Assembly (NCBI RefSeq): GCF_900116045.1
Contig: NZ_LT630450.1
Location: 1,479,501 to 1,543,500, forward strand
DNA length: 64,000 nucleotides
Origin: Desulfovibrio piger
Lineage (GTDB): Bacteria; Desulfobacterota; Desulfovibrionia; Desulfovibrionales; Desulfovibrionaceae
Reading direction: 5' to 3'
Below, one piece after another: positions 34,617 to 43,522 of the stretch. The notes under the pieces are model-generated. The model saw only the letters and a list, made by a program, of their open reading frames with translations, did not search any database and was not told the origin of the DNA. The stretch's first letter is position 1; each line of letters begins with the position of its first letter. The position numbers and the translations under genes are program-made.

Positions 34617-36419
34617 CTACTCCTGCGCGGGCGTCCGGGGGGCGTCCGCGCGCCTCAGGGTAAAGATGATGGCCGTGCTGCCGTCCTCGGCCGGGCTTTC
34701 AGCCCAGATGCGGCCGCCGTGCCGTTCGATCACATGTTTGCAAATGGCCAGTCCCAGGCCCGTGGAGTTCTGCCCGCGATGGCGTTCCACCTGATAGAAG
34801 CGCTCGAAGATGCGCGGCAGGTCGTCCGCGGGGATGGTGGCGCCGTCGTCCACCACGCGGATGACCACGTCGTCACCTTCCACCCGGCCCGTGACGCGGA
34901 TGGCCGTGCCCTCCTCGGCATAGCGGCAGGCGTTCTCCAGCAGGTTGCGGAACACCAGCGTCAGCAGGCGGTCGTCGGCCAGCACGAGGGGCAGCTCTTC
35001 CAGATGCCCTTCCAGACGCAGACTGCGTTCCTGCAGGCGGCTCTGGCACAGGCTGCCCGCCTCCTCCAGGGTGGCGGCGCATTCCGTGGGACAAAGCTCC
35101 AGGGCGCCACCCTGGCCTTCCAGACGGGCCAGCACCAGCAGGTCTTCCAGCATGCGGGCCAGGGAACAGCTGTGCCGGTAGATGATGGCCGCGAAGTGCT
35201 GCGCCTGTTCCGGGGAATCCATGCTGAGCAGGGTCTCGGCATAGCCCTGGATGGCGGTCAGCGGCGTGCGCAGCTCATGGGAGACATTGGCCACGAAATC
35301 GCTGCGGATGCGTTCCAGCTGCATCAAATCGCTGATGTCGCGGAAGACCAGCACCGCGCCCAGGCGGGCATCGGCCAGCACGGGCAGGGAAATGAGCACC
35401 GAAAAGGCCCGGCCGCCCAGATGCAGCTGCACCTGGCGCAGGGAACGGGGCACGTCCAGATCCTCGTCACCGCTGCCGGAGGCGGTACGCGCCACCTGGG
35501 CCGAACGCAGCAGGGCATCCACGGCATCCTGCAGTTCGGGCGAGGGGATCACCTCGATGACCGGGCTGCCCGCCATGTCGGTCACCTGGGGGAAGAGACG
35601 GGCAAAGGCGCCGTTGCAGCGGCGGATGCGGCCCTGCGGGCCCAGGACGAGCACGCCGTCGCTCATGGTGTTGAGCACGCTTTCCAGCTGGGCGGTCTTG
35701 TCCGAGGCGATGCGCACCTGTTCGCCGATGCTGTCGGCCATGCGGTTCACGGCCTCGGCCAGGGGGGCGAATTCCGTGCCCGGCAGACGGCGCAGGCGGC
35801 GTTGCAGGCGGCCGCGGGAAATGGCCGAGACCACGTCCACCATCTGTCCCAGGGAACGCCGCATGGCGCCGGAGATGAAGGCGGCCAGCACCACGGCCAG
35901 CACCACGGCCAGCAGGATCATGGGCGCGAAGACGTGCAGGCGCTTCTGGATGAGCAGGTTCACGCTGTCCAGCGGCAGGGCCAGGCGCAAAACGCGCCCG
36001 TCAGGCAGGCGGCGGGCCGCATAGGCAAAATTCCTGTGCAGGGTGCCGCTGGCACGCAGGGAATAGCCTTCCCCCCCGCTGCGGGCCTGCACCACTTCGG
36101 GCCGGTCGCCGTGGTTGTCCATGCCTTCGGGCGAAACGCCGCCGGTCTCCGCCAGCACCCTGCCGTCGGCATCCAGCAGGGAAAGGCGCAGGTCGGGCAG
36201 GTCGAGCACACGGGTCAGGGCCGCCAGATCGTTTTCGCCGCGCAGCATCAGCTCGCCCGCCACGCGCGCCTCGCGCAGCAGGCCGGTGCGCGCCTCGTCG
36301 AGCTGGCGCTCTTCCAGCCATTCACGCGTCAGCCACAGGGAGAGCCCTGCGGCCACCGCGGCCACCAGCAGGATGGCCCAGAAGATCCGGGCCCTAAAAG
36401 AACGGAACATCCCCGTCAT
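34617..36419 (-). CDS. phoR: Phosphate-regulon sensor histidine kinase PhoR
   Basis: 600 residues. N-terminal helix (about 10-30), a periplasmic segment of about 130 residues, a second helix (about 165-190), HAMP (about 190-245), PAS (about 250-365), then HisKA with the phosphorylated His in [21 protein letters not shown] and HATPase with [40 protein letters not shown] (about 375-590). The large periplasmic region distinguishes it from E. coli PhoR, which has almost none, and may sense an extra ligand. It starts 1 bp after the phoB stop and is followed 2 bp later by pstB. Confidence 0.93.
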   Translation of the reverse strand: MTGMFRSFRARIFWAILLVAAVAAGLSLWLTREWLEERQLDEARTGLLREARVAGELMLRGENDLAALTRVLDLPDLRLSLLDADGRVLAETGGVSPEGMDNHGDRPEVVQARSGGEGYSLRASGTLHRNFAYAARRLPDGRVLRLALPLDSVNLLIQKRLHVFAPMILLAVVLAVVLAAFISGAMRRSLGQMVDVVSAISRGRLQRRLRRLPGTEFAPLAEAVNRMADSIGEQVRIASDKTAQLESVLNTMSDGVLVLGPQGRIRRCNGAFARLFPQVTDMAGSPVIEVIPSPELQDAVDALLRSAQVARTASGSGDEDLDVPRSLRQVQLHLGGRAFSVLISLPVLADARLGAVLVFRDISDLMQLERIRSDFVANVSHELRTPLTAIQGYAETLLSMDSPEQAQHFAAIIYRHSCSLARMLEDLLVLARLEGQGGALELCPTECAATLEEAGSLCQSRLQERSLRLEGHLEELPLVLADDRLLTLVFRNLLENACRYAEEGTAIRVTGRVEGDDVVIRVVDDGATIPADDLPRIFERFYQVERHRGQNSTGLGLAICKHVIERHGGRIWAESPAEDGSTAIIFTLRRADAPRTPAQE

Positions 36420-36420
36420 C

Positions 36421-37095
36421 TCAGCCTCTCAAGCGGTAACCGACGCCGCGCACGGTCTCCAGCGCGGCGGCTTCTTCACCCAGTTTGGCCCGCAGACGGC
36501 GCACATGCGTGTCCACCGTACGGGCGTAGCCTTCGAACGAATATCCCCAGACCGCATTGAGCAGCTGTTCGCGGGTACGCACGGCGCCCGCATGCCGCAT
36601 GAGGTCTTCCAGCAGACGGAACTCCGTGGCCGTCAGGGCCACTTCCTGCCCGTCCAGGGTCACGCGGTGGGCCTCCACGTCCAGCAGCAGGGCCCCGCGG
36701 CACAGGGCCGACCCCATGCCGGGACGGCTGCCGCGGCGCAGGATGGCCCGGATGCGCAACACCAGCTCCCGGACGCTGAAAGGTTTGACCACATAATCAT
36801 CGGCCCCCAGGGTCAGGCCCACGATGCGGTCCACTTCCTCGCCGCGGGCCGTGAGCATGAGCACGGGGATGGCCGCCGTGACCGGCTGGGCCTTGAGCCT
36901 GCGGCAGACATCGCAGCCGTCCATGCCGGGCAGCATGAGGTCCAGCACCACCAGATCGGGCAGCTCGGAGGTCGCCATGTGCAGCCCTCCCAGCCCGTCG
37001 GCCGCTTCCAGTACCGCAAAGCCTTCGCGCTCAAGGTTGAAGCGCAGCAGCTGGCGGATATCATTTTCGTCTTCAATAACAAGTATACGCTGCAT
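36421..37095 (-). CDS. phoB: Phosphate-regulon response regulator PhoB
   Basis: 224-residue OmpR-family activator. The receiver domain (1-118) starts RILVIEDENDIRQLLRFNLE, has the phospho-acceptor Asp in LVVLDLMLPGMDG, and the conserved Lys in DDYVVKPFS. The winged-helix domain (about 128-224) ends GYARTVDTHVRRLRAKLGEEA and VRGVGYRL, the recognition helix of PhoB proteins. First gene of phoB-phoR-pstB-phoU. A Pho box lies 62 bp upstream on the same strand, so autoactivation is likely. Confidence 0.95.
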   Translation of the reverse strand: MQRILVIEDENDIRQLLRFNLEREGFAVLEAADGLGGLHMATSELPDLVVLDLMLPGMDGCDVCRRLKAQPVTAAIPVLMLTARGEEVDRIVGLTLGADDYVVKPFSVRELVLRIRAILRRGSRPGMGSALCRGALLLDVEAHRVTLDGQEVALTATEFRLLEDLMRHAGAVRTREQLLNAVWGYSFEGYARTVDTHVRRLRAKLGEEAAALETVRGVGYRLRG

Positions 37096-37156
37096 GGAGT
37101 CATCCTTTGCCTTGGAGAAGTAGTGCCTTTCCCATGCGCCAGCAATGCGCCCGGAA

Positions 37157-37174
37157 GGTTACAATTGTGTGACG
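37157..37174 (-). promoter_or_regulatory. Pho box in front of phoB
   Basis: Read on the minus strand it is CGTCACACAATTGTAACC, fitting CGTCACNNNNNTGTAAC. It is 62 bp from the phoB start. Confidence 0.82.
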
Positions 37175-37223
37175 GGGCGGCAAAAACCGTGGGGCTGAAA
37201 GTGTCTCCGCATCTTCGCCGTGG

Positions 37224-37241
37224 CGTCACATTCCTGTAACA
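37224..37241 (+). promoter_or_regulatory. Pho box in front of pstS
   Basis: CGTCACATTCCTGTAACA on the plus strand, 75 bp from the pstS start; same pattern as the boxes at 19429 and 37157. The two divergent boxes are about 50 bp apart in a 220-bp intergenic region. Confidence 0.85.
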
Positions 37242-37315
37242 ATGCCTGAGGAAAAGGAAGGTGCTTCGGGATCGAGCCGAAGCAACGACTTTTTTCCTTT
37301 TGAAGGAGCACTATC

Positions 37316-38131
37316 ATGAATCTCGCCAAAACTCTGGTCCTTACCTGTGCCGCCCTGGGTCTGAGCGTGGCCGCCCACGCCCAGGATATCGTCGTCAACG
37401 GCTCCACCACCGTGCTGCCCGTCATGCAGAAGGCCGCCGAATCCTTCATGGCCGCCAACCCCGACATCAAGCTGGTGATCTCCGGCGGCGGTTCCGGCAA
37501 CGGCATCAAGGCCCTGGGCGAAAAGCAGTGCGACGTGGCCATGAGCTCCCGCGACATCAAGGACAAGGAACGCGCCGCCGCTGAAAAGAAGGGCGTGAAG
37601 CCCGTGCGCATCCCCGTGGCCGTGGACGCCATCGTGCCCGTGGTCAACCCCGAGAACCCCGTCAAGGACCTGAGCCTGGAACAGCTGTCCGCCATCTACG
37701 CCGGCAAGGTGCGCAACTGGAAGGAACTGGGCGGCCAGGATGCCCCCATCGTGGTCATCTCCCGCGATACCTCTTCCGGTACCTTTGAATCCTGGCAGGA
37801 GCTGGTCATGAAGAAGGAACGCGTGACCCCCGCCGCCCTGATGCAGGCCTCCAACGGCACCGTGGTGCAGGCCGTGGCCAAGAACAAGAACGCCCTTGGC
37901 TACATCGGCCTGGGCTATCTTGACAAGAGCGTCAAGGGCCTGACCGTGGGCAAGGTGACCGCCAACGCCAAGACCGCCCTGGACGGCGAATGGCCCATCG
38001 CCCGCGAACTCTACATCTTCACCGACGGCGAGCCCAAGGGCGGCGTGAAGAAGCTGGTGGACTACCTGCTGGCCGCCGACAAGGGCCAGAAGGACGTCCT
38101 GGCCGTGGGCTACGTCCCCCTGCAGCATTAA
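37316..38131 (+). CDS. pstS: Periplasmic phosphate-binding protein PstS
   Basis: Binding protein of the high-affinity phosphate importer. The 271 residues begin with a Sec signal peptide (MNLAKTLVLTCAALGLSVAAHA, cleavage near residue 22). The phosphate-binding loops are visible: VNGSTTVLPVMQKAAESF, ISGGGSGNGIKALGEKQCDVAMSSR, and SRDTSSGTFESWQELV. It lacks a lipobox, so it is soluble. AAGGAGC at 37302-37308 precedes the start. Pho box upstream; pstC and pstA follow on the same strand. Confidence 0.96.
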   Translation: MNLAKTLVLTCAALGLSVAAHAQDIVVNGSTTVLPVMQKAAESFMAANPDIKLVISGGGSGNGIKALGEKQCDVAMSSRDIKDKERAAAEKKGVKPVRIPVAVDAIVPVVNPENPVKDLSLEQLSAIYAGKVRNWKELGGQDAPIVVISRDTSSGTFESWQELVMKKERVTPAALMQASNGTVVQAVAKNKNALGYIGLGYLDKSVKGLTVGKVTANAKTALDGEWPIARELYIFTDGEPKGGVKKLVDYLLAADKGQKDVLAVGYVPLQH

Positions 38132-38316
38132 GCCCCGCAGCGCCGGGCGGGCGGCCCCCCCTCTCCTTCCGGGGCCCCCTGCCCGGTCCCCCGCAAGGGG
38201 AAAGGGCCGTGCCGGCCTGGCCGATCATGCCGGCCTGCCTCCCCTTTCCCCTTTTTCCGCTTTTTTCCCGCTTCCTCCGGCGGGCGCGTCCCGCAAGGAA
38301 ACCTTCGGAGAAAACC

Positions 38317-39204
38317 ATGTTCAGCTCTTCCCGCGAGCGGGCCATCCGCATCTGCCTCACCGCCATCGCGGCCTCGTCCCTGCTGGCGCTGGCAGGTATC
38401 GTCATCTTCCTGTTCACCGAAGGCCTGCCCCTGTTCCGGCATGTGAGCCCGCTGGACTTTTTGCTGGGCGACCTCTGGTACCCCACGGAAGATCCCGGCC
38501 TGTTCGGCATCTTTCCGCTGCTGGTGGGTTCCGTGGCCGTCACCGTGCTCTCCTCGCTGCTGGCCGTGCCCCTGGGCGTCATGACGGCCGTGTATCTGGC
38601 CGAGATAGCGCCGCCCTTCGCCCGCCGCGTCATCAAGCCCTTCGTGGAACTGCTGGCGGCCCTGCCTTCGGTGGTGCTGGGCTTCCTGGGCATGGTGGTG
38701 CTGGCCCCCTTCCTCCAGGACGTGCTGGGCGCCGCCACGGGCCTCAACCTGCTCAACGCCTCGCTGGTGCTGGCCGTCATGAGCCTGCCCACCATCTGCT
38801 CCGTCTCCGAGGACGCCCTGCGCGCCGTGCCCCGCTCCCTGCGCGAGGCCTCCCTGGCGCTGGGCGCCACCCGCTGGGAGACCATCGTGCGCGTGGTGGT
38901 GCCCGCGGCCCTGTCCGGCATCGGCACGGCCATCATGCTGGGCATGTCCCGCGCCATGGGCGAGACCATGGTGGTGCTCATGGCGGCCGGCGGCGCGGCC
39001 ATGCTGCCCCAGTCCCTGCTGGACCCCGTGCGGCCCATGCCCGCCTCCATCGCCGCCGAAATGGCTGAAGCCCCCTTCCGCAGCGACCATTACTACGCCC
39101 TGTTCGCCACAGGCATCGTCCTGTTCCTGATGACGCTGGCATTCAACATGATCGCTTCCCGCATCGCCGAAAAACACCGTCAGGTGGGCTCGGCCAGCCT
39201 TTAA
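38317..39204 (+). CDS. pstC: Phosphate ABC transporter permease PstC
   Basis: 295-residue inner-membrane subunit with about six helices and the BPD-transporter EAA loop (SLREASLALGATRWETIVRVVVPAALSGIGTAIML, about 185-218) that contacts PstB. Start ATG 38317 gives the expected cytosolic tip followed by helix 1; the frame is open far upstream but codes for shuffled sequence. The 185-bp gap after pstS holds pyrimidine-rich sequence that might dampen read-through, giving more PstS than permease. Confidence 0.95.
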   Translation: MFSSSRERAIRICLTAIAASSLLALAGIVIFLFTEGLPLFRHVSPLDFLLGDLWYPTEDPGLFGIFPLLVGSVAVTVLSSLLAVPLGVMTAVYLAEIAPPFARRVIKPFVELLAALPSVVLGFLGMVVLAPFLQDVLGAATGLNLLNASLVLAVMSLPTICSVSEDALRAVPRSLREASLALGATRWETIVRVVVPAALSGIGTAIMLGMSRAMGETMVVLMAAGGAAMLPQSLLDPVRPMPASIAAEMAEAPFRSDHYYALFATGIVLFLMTLAFNMIASRIAEKHRQVGSASL

Positions 39205-39215
39205 GGAGCCCTTCC

Positions 39216-40091
39216 ATGCCTCTTGCGACACCCGATCCGCGCCGCCGCCTCTTCGTCCAGGGCGCCATGCTCGGCACCCTGCGGCTGGTGGCCGCCTTCA
39301 ACGTCATCCTGCTGGTGGCCATCTGCCTCTTCCTGCTGGTGCAGGGACTGCCCGCCCTCAGCTGGGAATTCCTCAGCACACCGCCCCGCGAGATGATGAC
39401 CGCCGGCGGCATCCTGCCCTGCATCGTGGGCACGGCCATCCTGGCCCTGGGCTCCCTGCTGCTGGCCTTCCCCCTGGGCGTGGCCACGGCCGTCTACCTG
39501 CACGAATACGCGGGCAACGCCCCCTTCGCCCGCATGGTGCGTCTGGGGGTCAACAACCTGGCCGGGGTGCCCTCGGTGGTCTTCGGCCTGTTCGGGCTTT
39601 CGTTCTTCGTGACCTTCTGCGGCATGGGCGTCAGCATCCTGTCCGGTGTGCTGACCCTGGCCGTGCTGACCCTGCCCGTGATCATCAGCACCGCCGAGGA
39701 GAGCCTGCGCTCCGTGCCCGATACCTACCGCCAGGCCTCCCTGGCCCTGGGTGCGGGCAAGGCCCAGACCATCGCCCGCGTGGTCCTGCCCTGCGCCATG
39801 CCGGGCATGCTCACCGGCGCCATCCTGGGCGTGGCCCGCGCTGCCGGTGAAACGGCGGCCATCATGTTCACCGCCGCGGTCTTCTATACGCCCAAGAACC
39901 CGGATTCCCTCTTCAGCTCGGTCATGGCCCTGCCCTACCACATGTATGTGCTGGCCACCGCCGGTACGGATATCGAGAAGACCCGCCCGCTCCAGTACGG
40001 CACGGGCCTGGTCCTCATCCTGCTGGTGCTGGGCATGAACCTGCTGGCCATCATCCTGCGCGACCACCTGCAGCGCCGCCACCACGCCTAG
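39216..40091 (+). CDS. pstA: Phosphate ABC transporter permease PstA
   Basis: Partner permease of PstC, 291 residues, about six helices. The EAA loop is SLRSVPDTYRQASLALGAGKAQTIARVVLPCAMPGMLTGAILG. NLAGVPSVVFGLFGLSFFV and ARAAGETAAIMFTAAVF are PstA-typical. It begins 11 bp after pstC and ends the pstSCA transcript at the hairpin 40121-40151. Confidence 0.95.
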   Translation: MPLATPDPRRRLFVQGAMLGTLRLVAAFNVILLVAICLFLLVQGLPALSWEFLSTPPREMMTAGGILPCIVGTAILALGSLLLAFPLGVATAVYLHEYAGNAPFARMVRLGVNNLAGVPSVVFGLFGLSFFVTFCGMGVSILSGVLTLAVLTLPVIISTAEESLRSVPDTYRQASLALGAGKAQTIARVVLPCAMPGMLTGAILGVARAAGETAAIMFTAAVFYTPKNPDSLFSSVMALPYHMYVLATAGTDIEKTRPLQYGTGLVLILLVLGMNLLAIILRDHLQRRHHA

Positions 40092-40120
40092 ACGGCCCCC
40101 GCGCCACAGGCCGATTTTTG

Positions 40121-40151
40121 GGGGACCTCCCGCTCCGGCGGTGAGGTCCCC
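40121..40151 (+). terminator. Terminator of pstSCA
   Basis: Stem GGGGACCTC (40121-40129) with GAGGTCCCC (40143-40151), then TTCTCT. Confidence 0.7.
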
Positions 40152-40385
40152 TTCTCTGTCCCCCCTGCCACGGCGCGCGTCTGCCAGCGTCGCCACGCCG
40201 CGCGGGGCCCTCCCCGGCCTCCCGGACGCACCGGGTGCCCAAAGACTGCGGGGAAAGCCCGGGAAACGTATGCGGCCGCCCCTGCCGCGCGGCACTCTCT
40301 TTCACCTCCCGGACAGGGAACTGCCTGCCGCAAGAGGTCGTCGGCTCCGCCTCCCGCGCCTCTCCGGCCGCAACAGGAACGCGAA

Positions 40386-40415
40386 CGGGCCGGAAGGGAT
40401 CTCCCTTCCGGCCCG
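40386..40415 (-). terminator. Hairpin after cmk
   Basis: A perfect 14-bp inverted repeat with almost no loop, 33 bp beyond the cmk stop; no long T-run. Confidence 0.65.
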
Positions 40416-40447
40416 TCATCATGTCCTGTGGCGTCCGCCGCTTCCGC

Positions 40448-41140
40448 CTACGGCAGCAGGGTCACGCTGCCTTCGTGCACGCTGATGCGGTGCACTAGCA
40501 CGCCCAGCACACCGGCGATGTCCAGCTCCGAGGTATCCACGATGACGGCATCGGCAGCGGGACGCAGGGGCGCCACGGCCCGGTTGCGGTCCAGGGAGTC
40601 CCGCTGGCGGATCTGCTCGGTGAGCGTCACCAGATCGGCTTCCACCCCGCGGGCGGCCAGGTCGCGCAGGCGACGCAGGGCCCGCACTTCGGGGGAGGCA
40701 TCCAGAAAGAATTTGAAACGGGCGTCAGGAAAGACCACCGTGCCCATGTCGCGCCCTTCCACCACCAGCGGCGTGGCTTCGCCCATGGCCCGCTGGGCCT
40801 CGCGCAGCACCTCGCGCACCACGGGCACCGTGGCGATGCGGGCGGCCAGCATGCCCACCTGCTCGGTACGGATCTCGCCGCGGACGGGCACGCCGTTGCA
40901 GCATACCGTGGAGGCCCTTCCCTTGCCGGACAGGCTGAAGGTCCACTGGCGGCACTTTTCGCGCAGTTCCTCTTCGGGCAGGGCCTCCGCGCCGGGGCCC
41001 AGCCTGAGGGCCAGGCAACGGAACATGGCACCGGTATCCAGATAAGCCACGTGCAGGCTCTCGGCCAGCTGCTGGGCCAGCGTGGTCTTGCCCACACCGG
41101 CGGGGCCGTCCAGGGTCACCACAGGCAGGGTCGTCCTCAT
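40448..41140 (-). CDS. cmk: Cytidylate kinase
   Basis: Phosphorylates CMP and dCMP with ATP. The 230 residues start MRTTLPVVTLDGPAGVGKTTLA with a P-loop at about 11-18. AYLDTGAMFRCLAL is the substrate loop, VVEGRDMGTVVFPDARFKFFLDASPEVRALRR carries the CMP-binding Arg-Asp and the lid region, and RDSLDRNRAVAPLRPAADAVIVDTSELD is typical of Cmk. The start has an AGGAGGT site and overlaps the hisC stop by 4 nt (ATGA), so the two are coupled. Confidence 0.94.
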   Translation of the reverse strand: MRTTLPVVTLDGPAGVGKTTLAQQLAESLHVAYLDTGAMFRCLALRLGPGAEALPEEELREKCRQWTFSLSGKGRASTVCCNGVPVRGEIRTEQVGMLAARIATVPVVREVLREAQRAMGEATPLVVEGRDMGTVVFPDARFKFFLDASPEVRALRRLRDLAARGVEADLVTLTEQIRQRDSLDRNRAVAPLRPAADAVIVDTSELDIAGVLGVLVHRISVHEGSVTLLP

Positions 41141-42276
41141 GCCCGCACCTCCTGCATCCACTGCCGCATGGCCTCGAGGAAGGCCCTGTTCTCTTCGTCG
41201 CTGCCCACGCTCACGCGCAGATGTTCGGGCAGGCTGTAGCTCTTGAGCGGACGGATGATGATGCCGCGCCGCAGCAGGGCCTCGAAGCAGGCCGCCGCCG
41301 TGCCGCAGCCTTCGGGCAGGCGCAGCATGATGAAGTTGGCGGCGCTGGGCCACACCGTGCAGCCCAGGGCGCGCAGGCCTTCGGTCAGGCGGCGGCGACC
41401 GGCGCGCACGCATGCCAGCGTGGCGGCCCGGAAGGCGCTGTCCTGGAGCACGGCGATGCCGGCTTCCTCGGCCAGGATGTTGACCGAGAACGGCAGGCGG
41501 GCCCGCCAGTAATACTGGGCCAGCTCCGCGGGCAGGATGCCGTAGCCCAGGCGCAGTCCGGCCAGGCCGTAACTTTTGGAGAAGGTGCGCATGATGGCCA
41601 CGTTGTCCGGGACGTCACCGGAGGCCAGCAGGGAAAAGCGGGCCTCGTCCTCGGGGCTGTCGCCCGCGAAGTCCATGTAGGCCTCGTCCACCACCAGCAG
41701 ACAGTGGGGAAAGCGCTCGCCAAGGCGCTGCGCCAGGCGGCGCACGTCGGCCAGCGGCGGGCAGTAGCCGGAGGGGTTGTCCGGCGTGGTCACGAAGACC
41801 AGCCGGGTGCCGTCATCCACCAGGGCGAAGAGGGCGTCGAGGTCGAAGCTGAAATCCGGGTTGAGGGGCTGGCGGCGCACTTCCACGCCGCAGACCTGCG
41901 CCTGGATGGGATAGATGCTGAAGCAGGGATCGAAGCAGACCACGGAATGCTTGCCCGGCACCAGGAGCATGCGGATCAGCATGTCGATGATCTCGTCCGA
42001 GCCGTTGCCCACCACCACCTGGTCGGGGCTGACGCCGTGCGTGCGGGCCAGGGCCGCCACCAGGCGGGGATTGCCGCCCTGGGGATAGCGGAAGGCGGTC
42101 CCGGCGTGCAGGCCCAGGGCTTCCTTCACCAGGGGCGAGACGCCCAGGGGGTTCTCGTTGCTGGCCATTTTGACGACCTTGGCAAGGCCGTATTTCTCCT
42201 GAATTTCGGCAATGGACATGCCGGGAACATAGGCGCTCAGGGCGGCTATTTCCGGGCGGACGGCGCAGGTGTACAT
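41137..42276 (-). CDS. hisC: Histidinol-phosphate aminotransferase
   Basis: PLP-dependent fold-type I aminotransferase of histidine synthesis, transferring the amino group to imidazole acetol phosphate. The 379 residues contain KMASNENPLGVSP (about 36-48), VVVGNGSDEIIDMLIRM, the PLP-binding TTPDNPSGYCPPL, LVVDEAYMDFAG, and the Schiff-base Lys in TFSKSYGLAGLRLGYG. The C-terminus ends in the small domain with LPEHLRVSVGSDEENRAFLEAM. It is first in a hisC-cmk pair, behind the terminator of the universal stress gene. Some HisC-like enzymes also act on aromatic amino acids. Confidence 0.93.
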   Translation of the reverse strand: MYTCAVRPEIAALSAYVPGMSIAEIQEKYGLAKVVKMASNENPLGVSPLVKEALGLHAGTAFRYPQGGNPRLVAALARTHGVSPDQVVVGNGSDEIIDMLIRMLLVPGKHSVVCFDPCFSIYPIQAQVCGVEVRRQPLNPDFSFDLDALFALVDDGTRLVFVTTPDNPSGYCPPLADVRRLAQRLGERFPHCLLVVDEAYMDFAGDSPEDEARFSLLASGDVPDNVAIMRTFSKSYGLAGLRLGYGILPAELAQYYWRARLPFSVNILAEEAGIAVLQDSAFRAATLACVRAGRRRLTEGLRALGCTVWPSAANFIMLRLPEGCGTAAACFEALLRRGIIIRPLKSYSLPEHLRVSVGSDEENRAFLEAMRQWMQEVRA

Positions 42277-42293
42277 ACAGACTCCAGATGCAA

Positions 42294-42326
42294 AGAAAAA
42301 AAGGGCCGCCGCAGGTGCGGCGGCCC
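42294..42326 (-). terminator. Terminator of the universal stress protein gene
   Basis: A perfect 10-bp stem GGGCCGCCGC (42303-42312) with GCGGCGGCCC (42317-42326), AGGT loop, and a T-run on the minus strand. Confidence 0.9.
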
Positions 42327-42365
42327 GAGAAACCGTGGTCAGTCCCCGATCCGGCGGGACATGGC

Positions 42366-42809
42366 CTAGTTGGTGGGGCGAACGGTCAGCACAGGCATGG
42401 ACGCGTTCTTGACGACCTTTTCAGCCACGGAACCGAAGAGGATGCGGTCGATGCCCTTGCGGCCGTGGGTGCCCATGACGATGAGGTCGGCGCCTTCGTC
42501 ATTGGCACGGGTCAGGATCTCTTCGGCGGCGTAGCCGATGAGCACCTGGCCCTTGGCTTCCACGCCGGGGAAGTTCTCGGCCACGAAAGCGTCCATGGAC
42601 TTTTCGGCACCGGAGACGATCTCGCCCACGAAGTTTTCGATGGTGTTGGGCGGCACATGGAAGCCCACATACTGGCTCAACGAGGGAGCCGTGTAGACGA
42701 CGATGATGCTGGCCCCCAGGCCCTTGGCCAGCATGGTGGCGTACTCTGCCACGGCCGCGCTGTGTTCGGAAAGGTCAACCGCGCAAAGAATCTTCTTGAT
42801 TTCCTTCAT
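42366..42809 (-). CDS. Universal stress protein (UspA family)
   Basis: 147-residue single-domain Usp. It starts KKILCAVDLSEHSAAVAEYATML, and the C-terminal nucleotide loop GTHGRKGIDRILFGSVAEKVVKNASMPVL matches the ATP-binding G-2x-G-9x-G-S pattern. The start at 42809 (MKEIKK) has GGAG at the right distance; a second ATG four codons upstream (42821) is less well placed. Monocistronic with its own terminator. Exact stress role unknown. Confidence 0.93.
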   Translation of the reverse strand: MKEIKKILCAVDLSEHSAAVAEYATMLAKGLGASIIVVYTAPSLSQYVGFHVPPNTIENFVGEIVSGAEKSMDAFVAENFPGVEAKGQVLIGYAAEEILTRANDEGADLIVMGTHGRKGIDRILFGSVAEKVVKNASMPVLTVRPTN

Positions 42810-42821
42810 GGTACGCTCCAT

Positions 42822-43004
42822 TACCGCCCAGACGGACAGAAGTAAAATGTTGAAAATCCGGTTCCATCGGAAAGGGGGATGGCCCTTTCCCCGTCGGCTC
42901 CAGAGCCGGCGCAGCCTTTTTCCCTTACGATTTCAATGTAAGGACTTTCCCCGCACAAGACAAGGCCTTTTCTCCAGTTTGTGCTAAAAAGCACAAACTT
43001 TCCC
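42822..43004. other. Intergenic region with palindromic hairpin
   Basis: Holds the promoter of the universal stress gene and the end of the NimA-like gene. A perfect 10-bp hairpin (42976-42985 with 42990-42999, loop of four A residues on the plus strand) sits 6 bp after the NimA-like stop and probably terminates that transcript. Confidence 0.55.
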
Positions 43005-43484
43005 CTATTCCTTGTCCTTGCGGCGCGATCCGTCCTTGTGGCGGCAGGTCAGGCTCTCCACATCGATGCGCAGGATGTTCACCCGGGCCAGGGCGGCATC
43101 GGGCGCGGGGCGCGGGCAGCGCGCGTCGAAGCGCAGGCTGATGGCGTCCAGGGCCCGGCGCTTCTCTTCCGTATCGGTCACTTCGCTCACCCGGCCGGTA
43201 CCGCAAAGACTGCGGAAGTGGGTGGTGGACCTTTCGCGGATGATGCGCACGTCCACCGCCGTGGAAAAGCCCACCCGGGCATCCCGGCGCAGCACGTCGA
43301 TCTTGCGGCCTGCAAAGGCGCAATGGATATAGATGCGCCCGTCCAGCCAGACATGGTTGAAGGGCAGCACATAGGGGAAATCCCCGGTCTGGAAGGCCAC
43401 GAAAAGCGATTCCGCCCTGTTGAGGATCTCGCCGGGCAGGGCCGGGTCCGCGCTCAGTTCCACGCGGCTGACGGTCTGGTGCAT
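43005..43484 (-). CDS. Pyridoxamine-phosphate-oxidase-like flavoprotein (NimA-like)
   Basis: 159 residues with the FMN-binding split-barrel fold. FPYVLPFNHVWLDGRIYIHCAFAGRKIDVLRRDARVGFS (about 36-74) is the conserved core seen in NimA-type nitroimidazole-resistance proteins and related flavin reductases. FRSLCGTGRVSEVTDTEEKRRAL follows. Its cellular substrate is unknown. It lies downstream of the flavodoxin, the regulator and hcp on the same strand, so it may belong to the same stress unit. Confidence 0.83.
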   Translation of the reverse strand: MHQTVSRVELSADPALPGEILNRAESLFVAFQTGDFPYVLPFNHVWLDGRIYIHCAFAGRKIDVLRRDARVGFSTAVDVRIIRERSTTHFRSLCGTGRVSEVTDTEEKRRALDAISLRFDARCPRPAPDAALARVNILRIDVESLTCRHKDGSRRKDKE

Positions 43485-43522
43485 GATGTTCTCTCCTCCC
43501 CTTGCGGGTAACGGCCGCGGGC

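Larger units (their letters stand above)
40092..40447. other. 356-bp convergent gap with two terminator hairpins
   Basis: Lies between the convergent ends of pstA and cmk. One hairpin serves each side (40121-40151 and 40386-40415). The remainder shows no gene. Confidence 0.5.
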
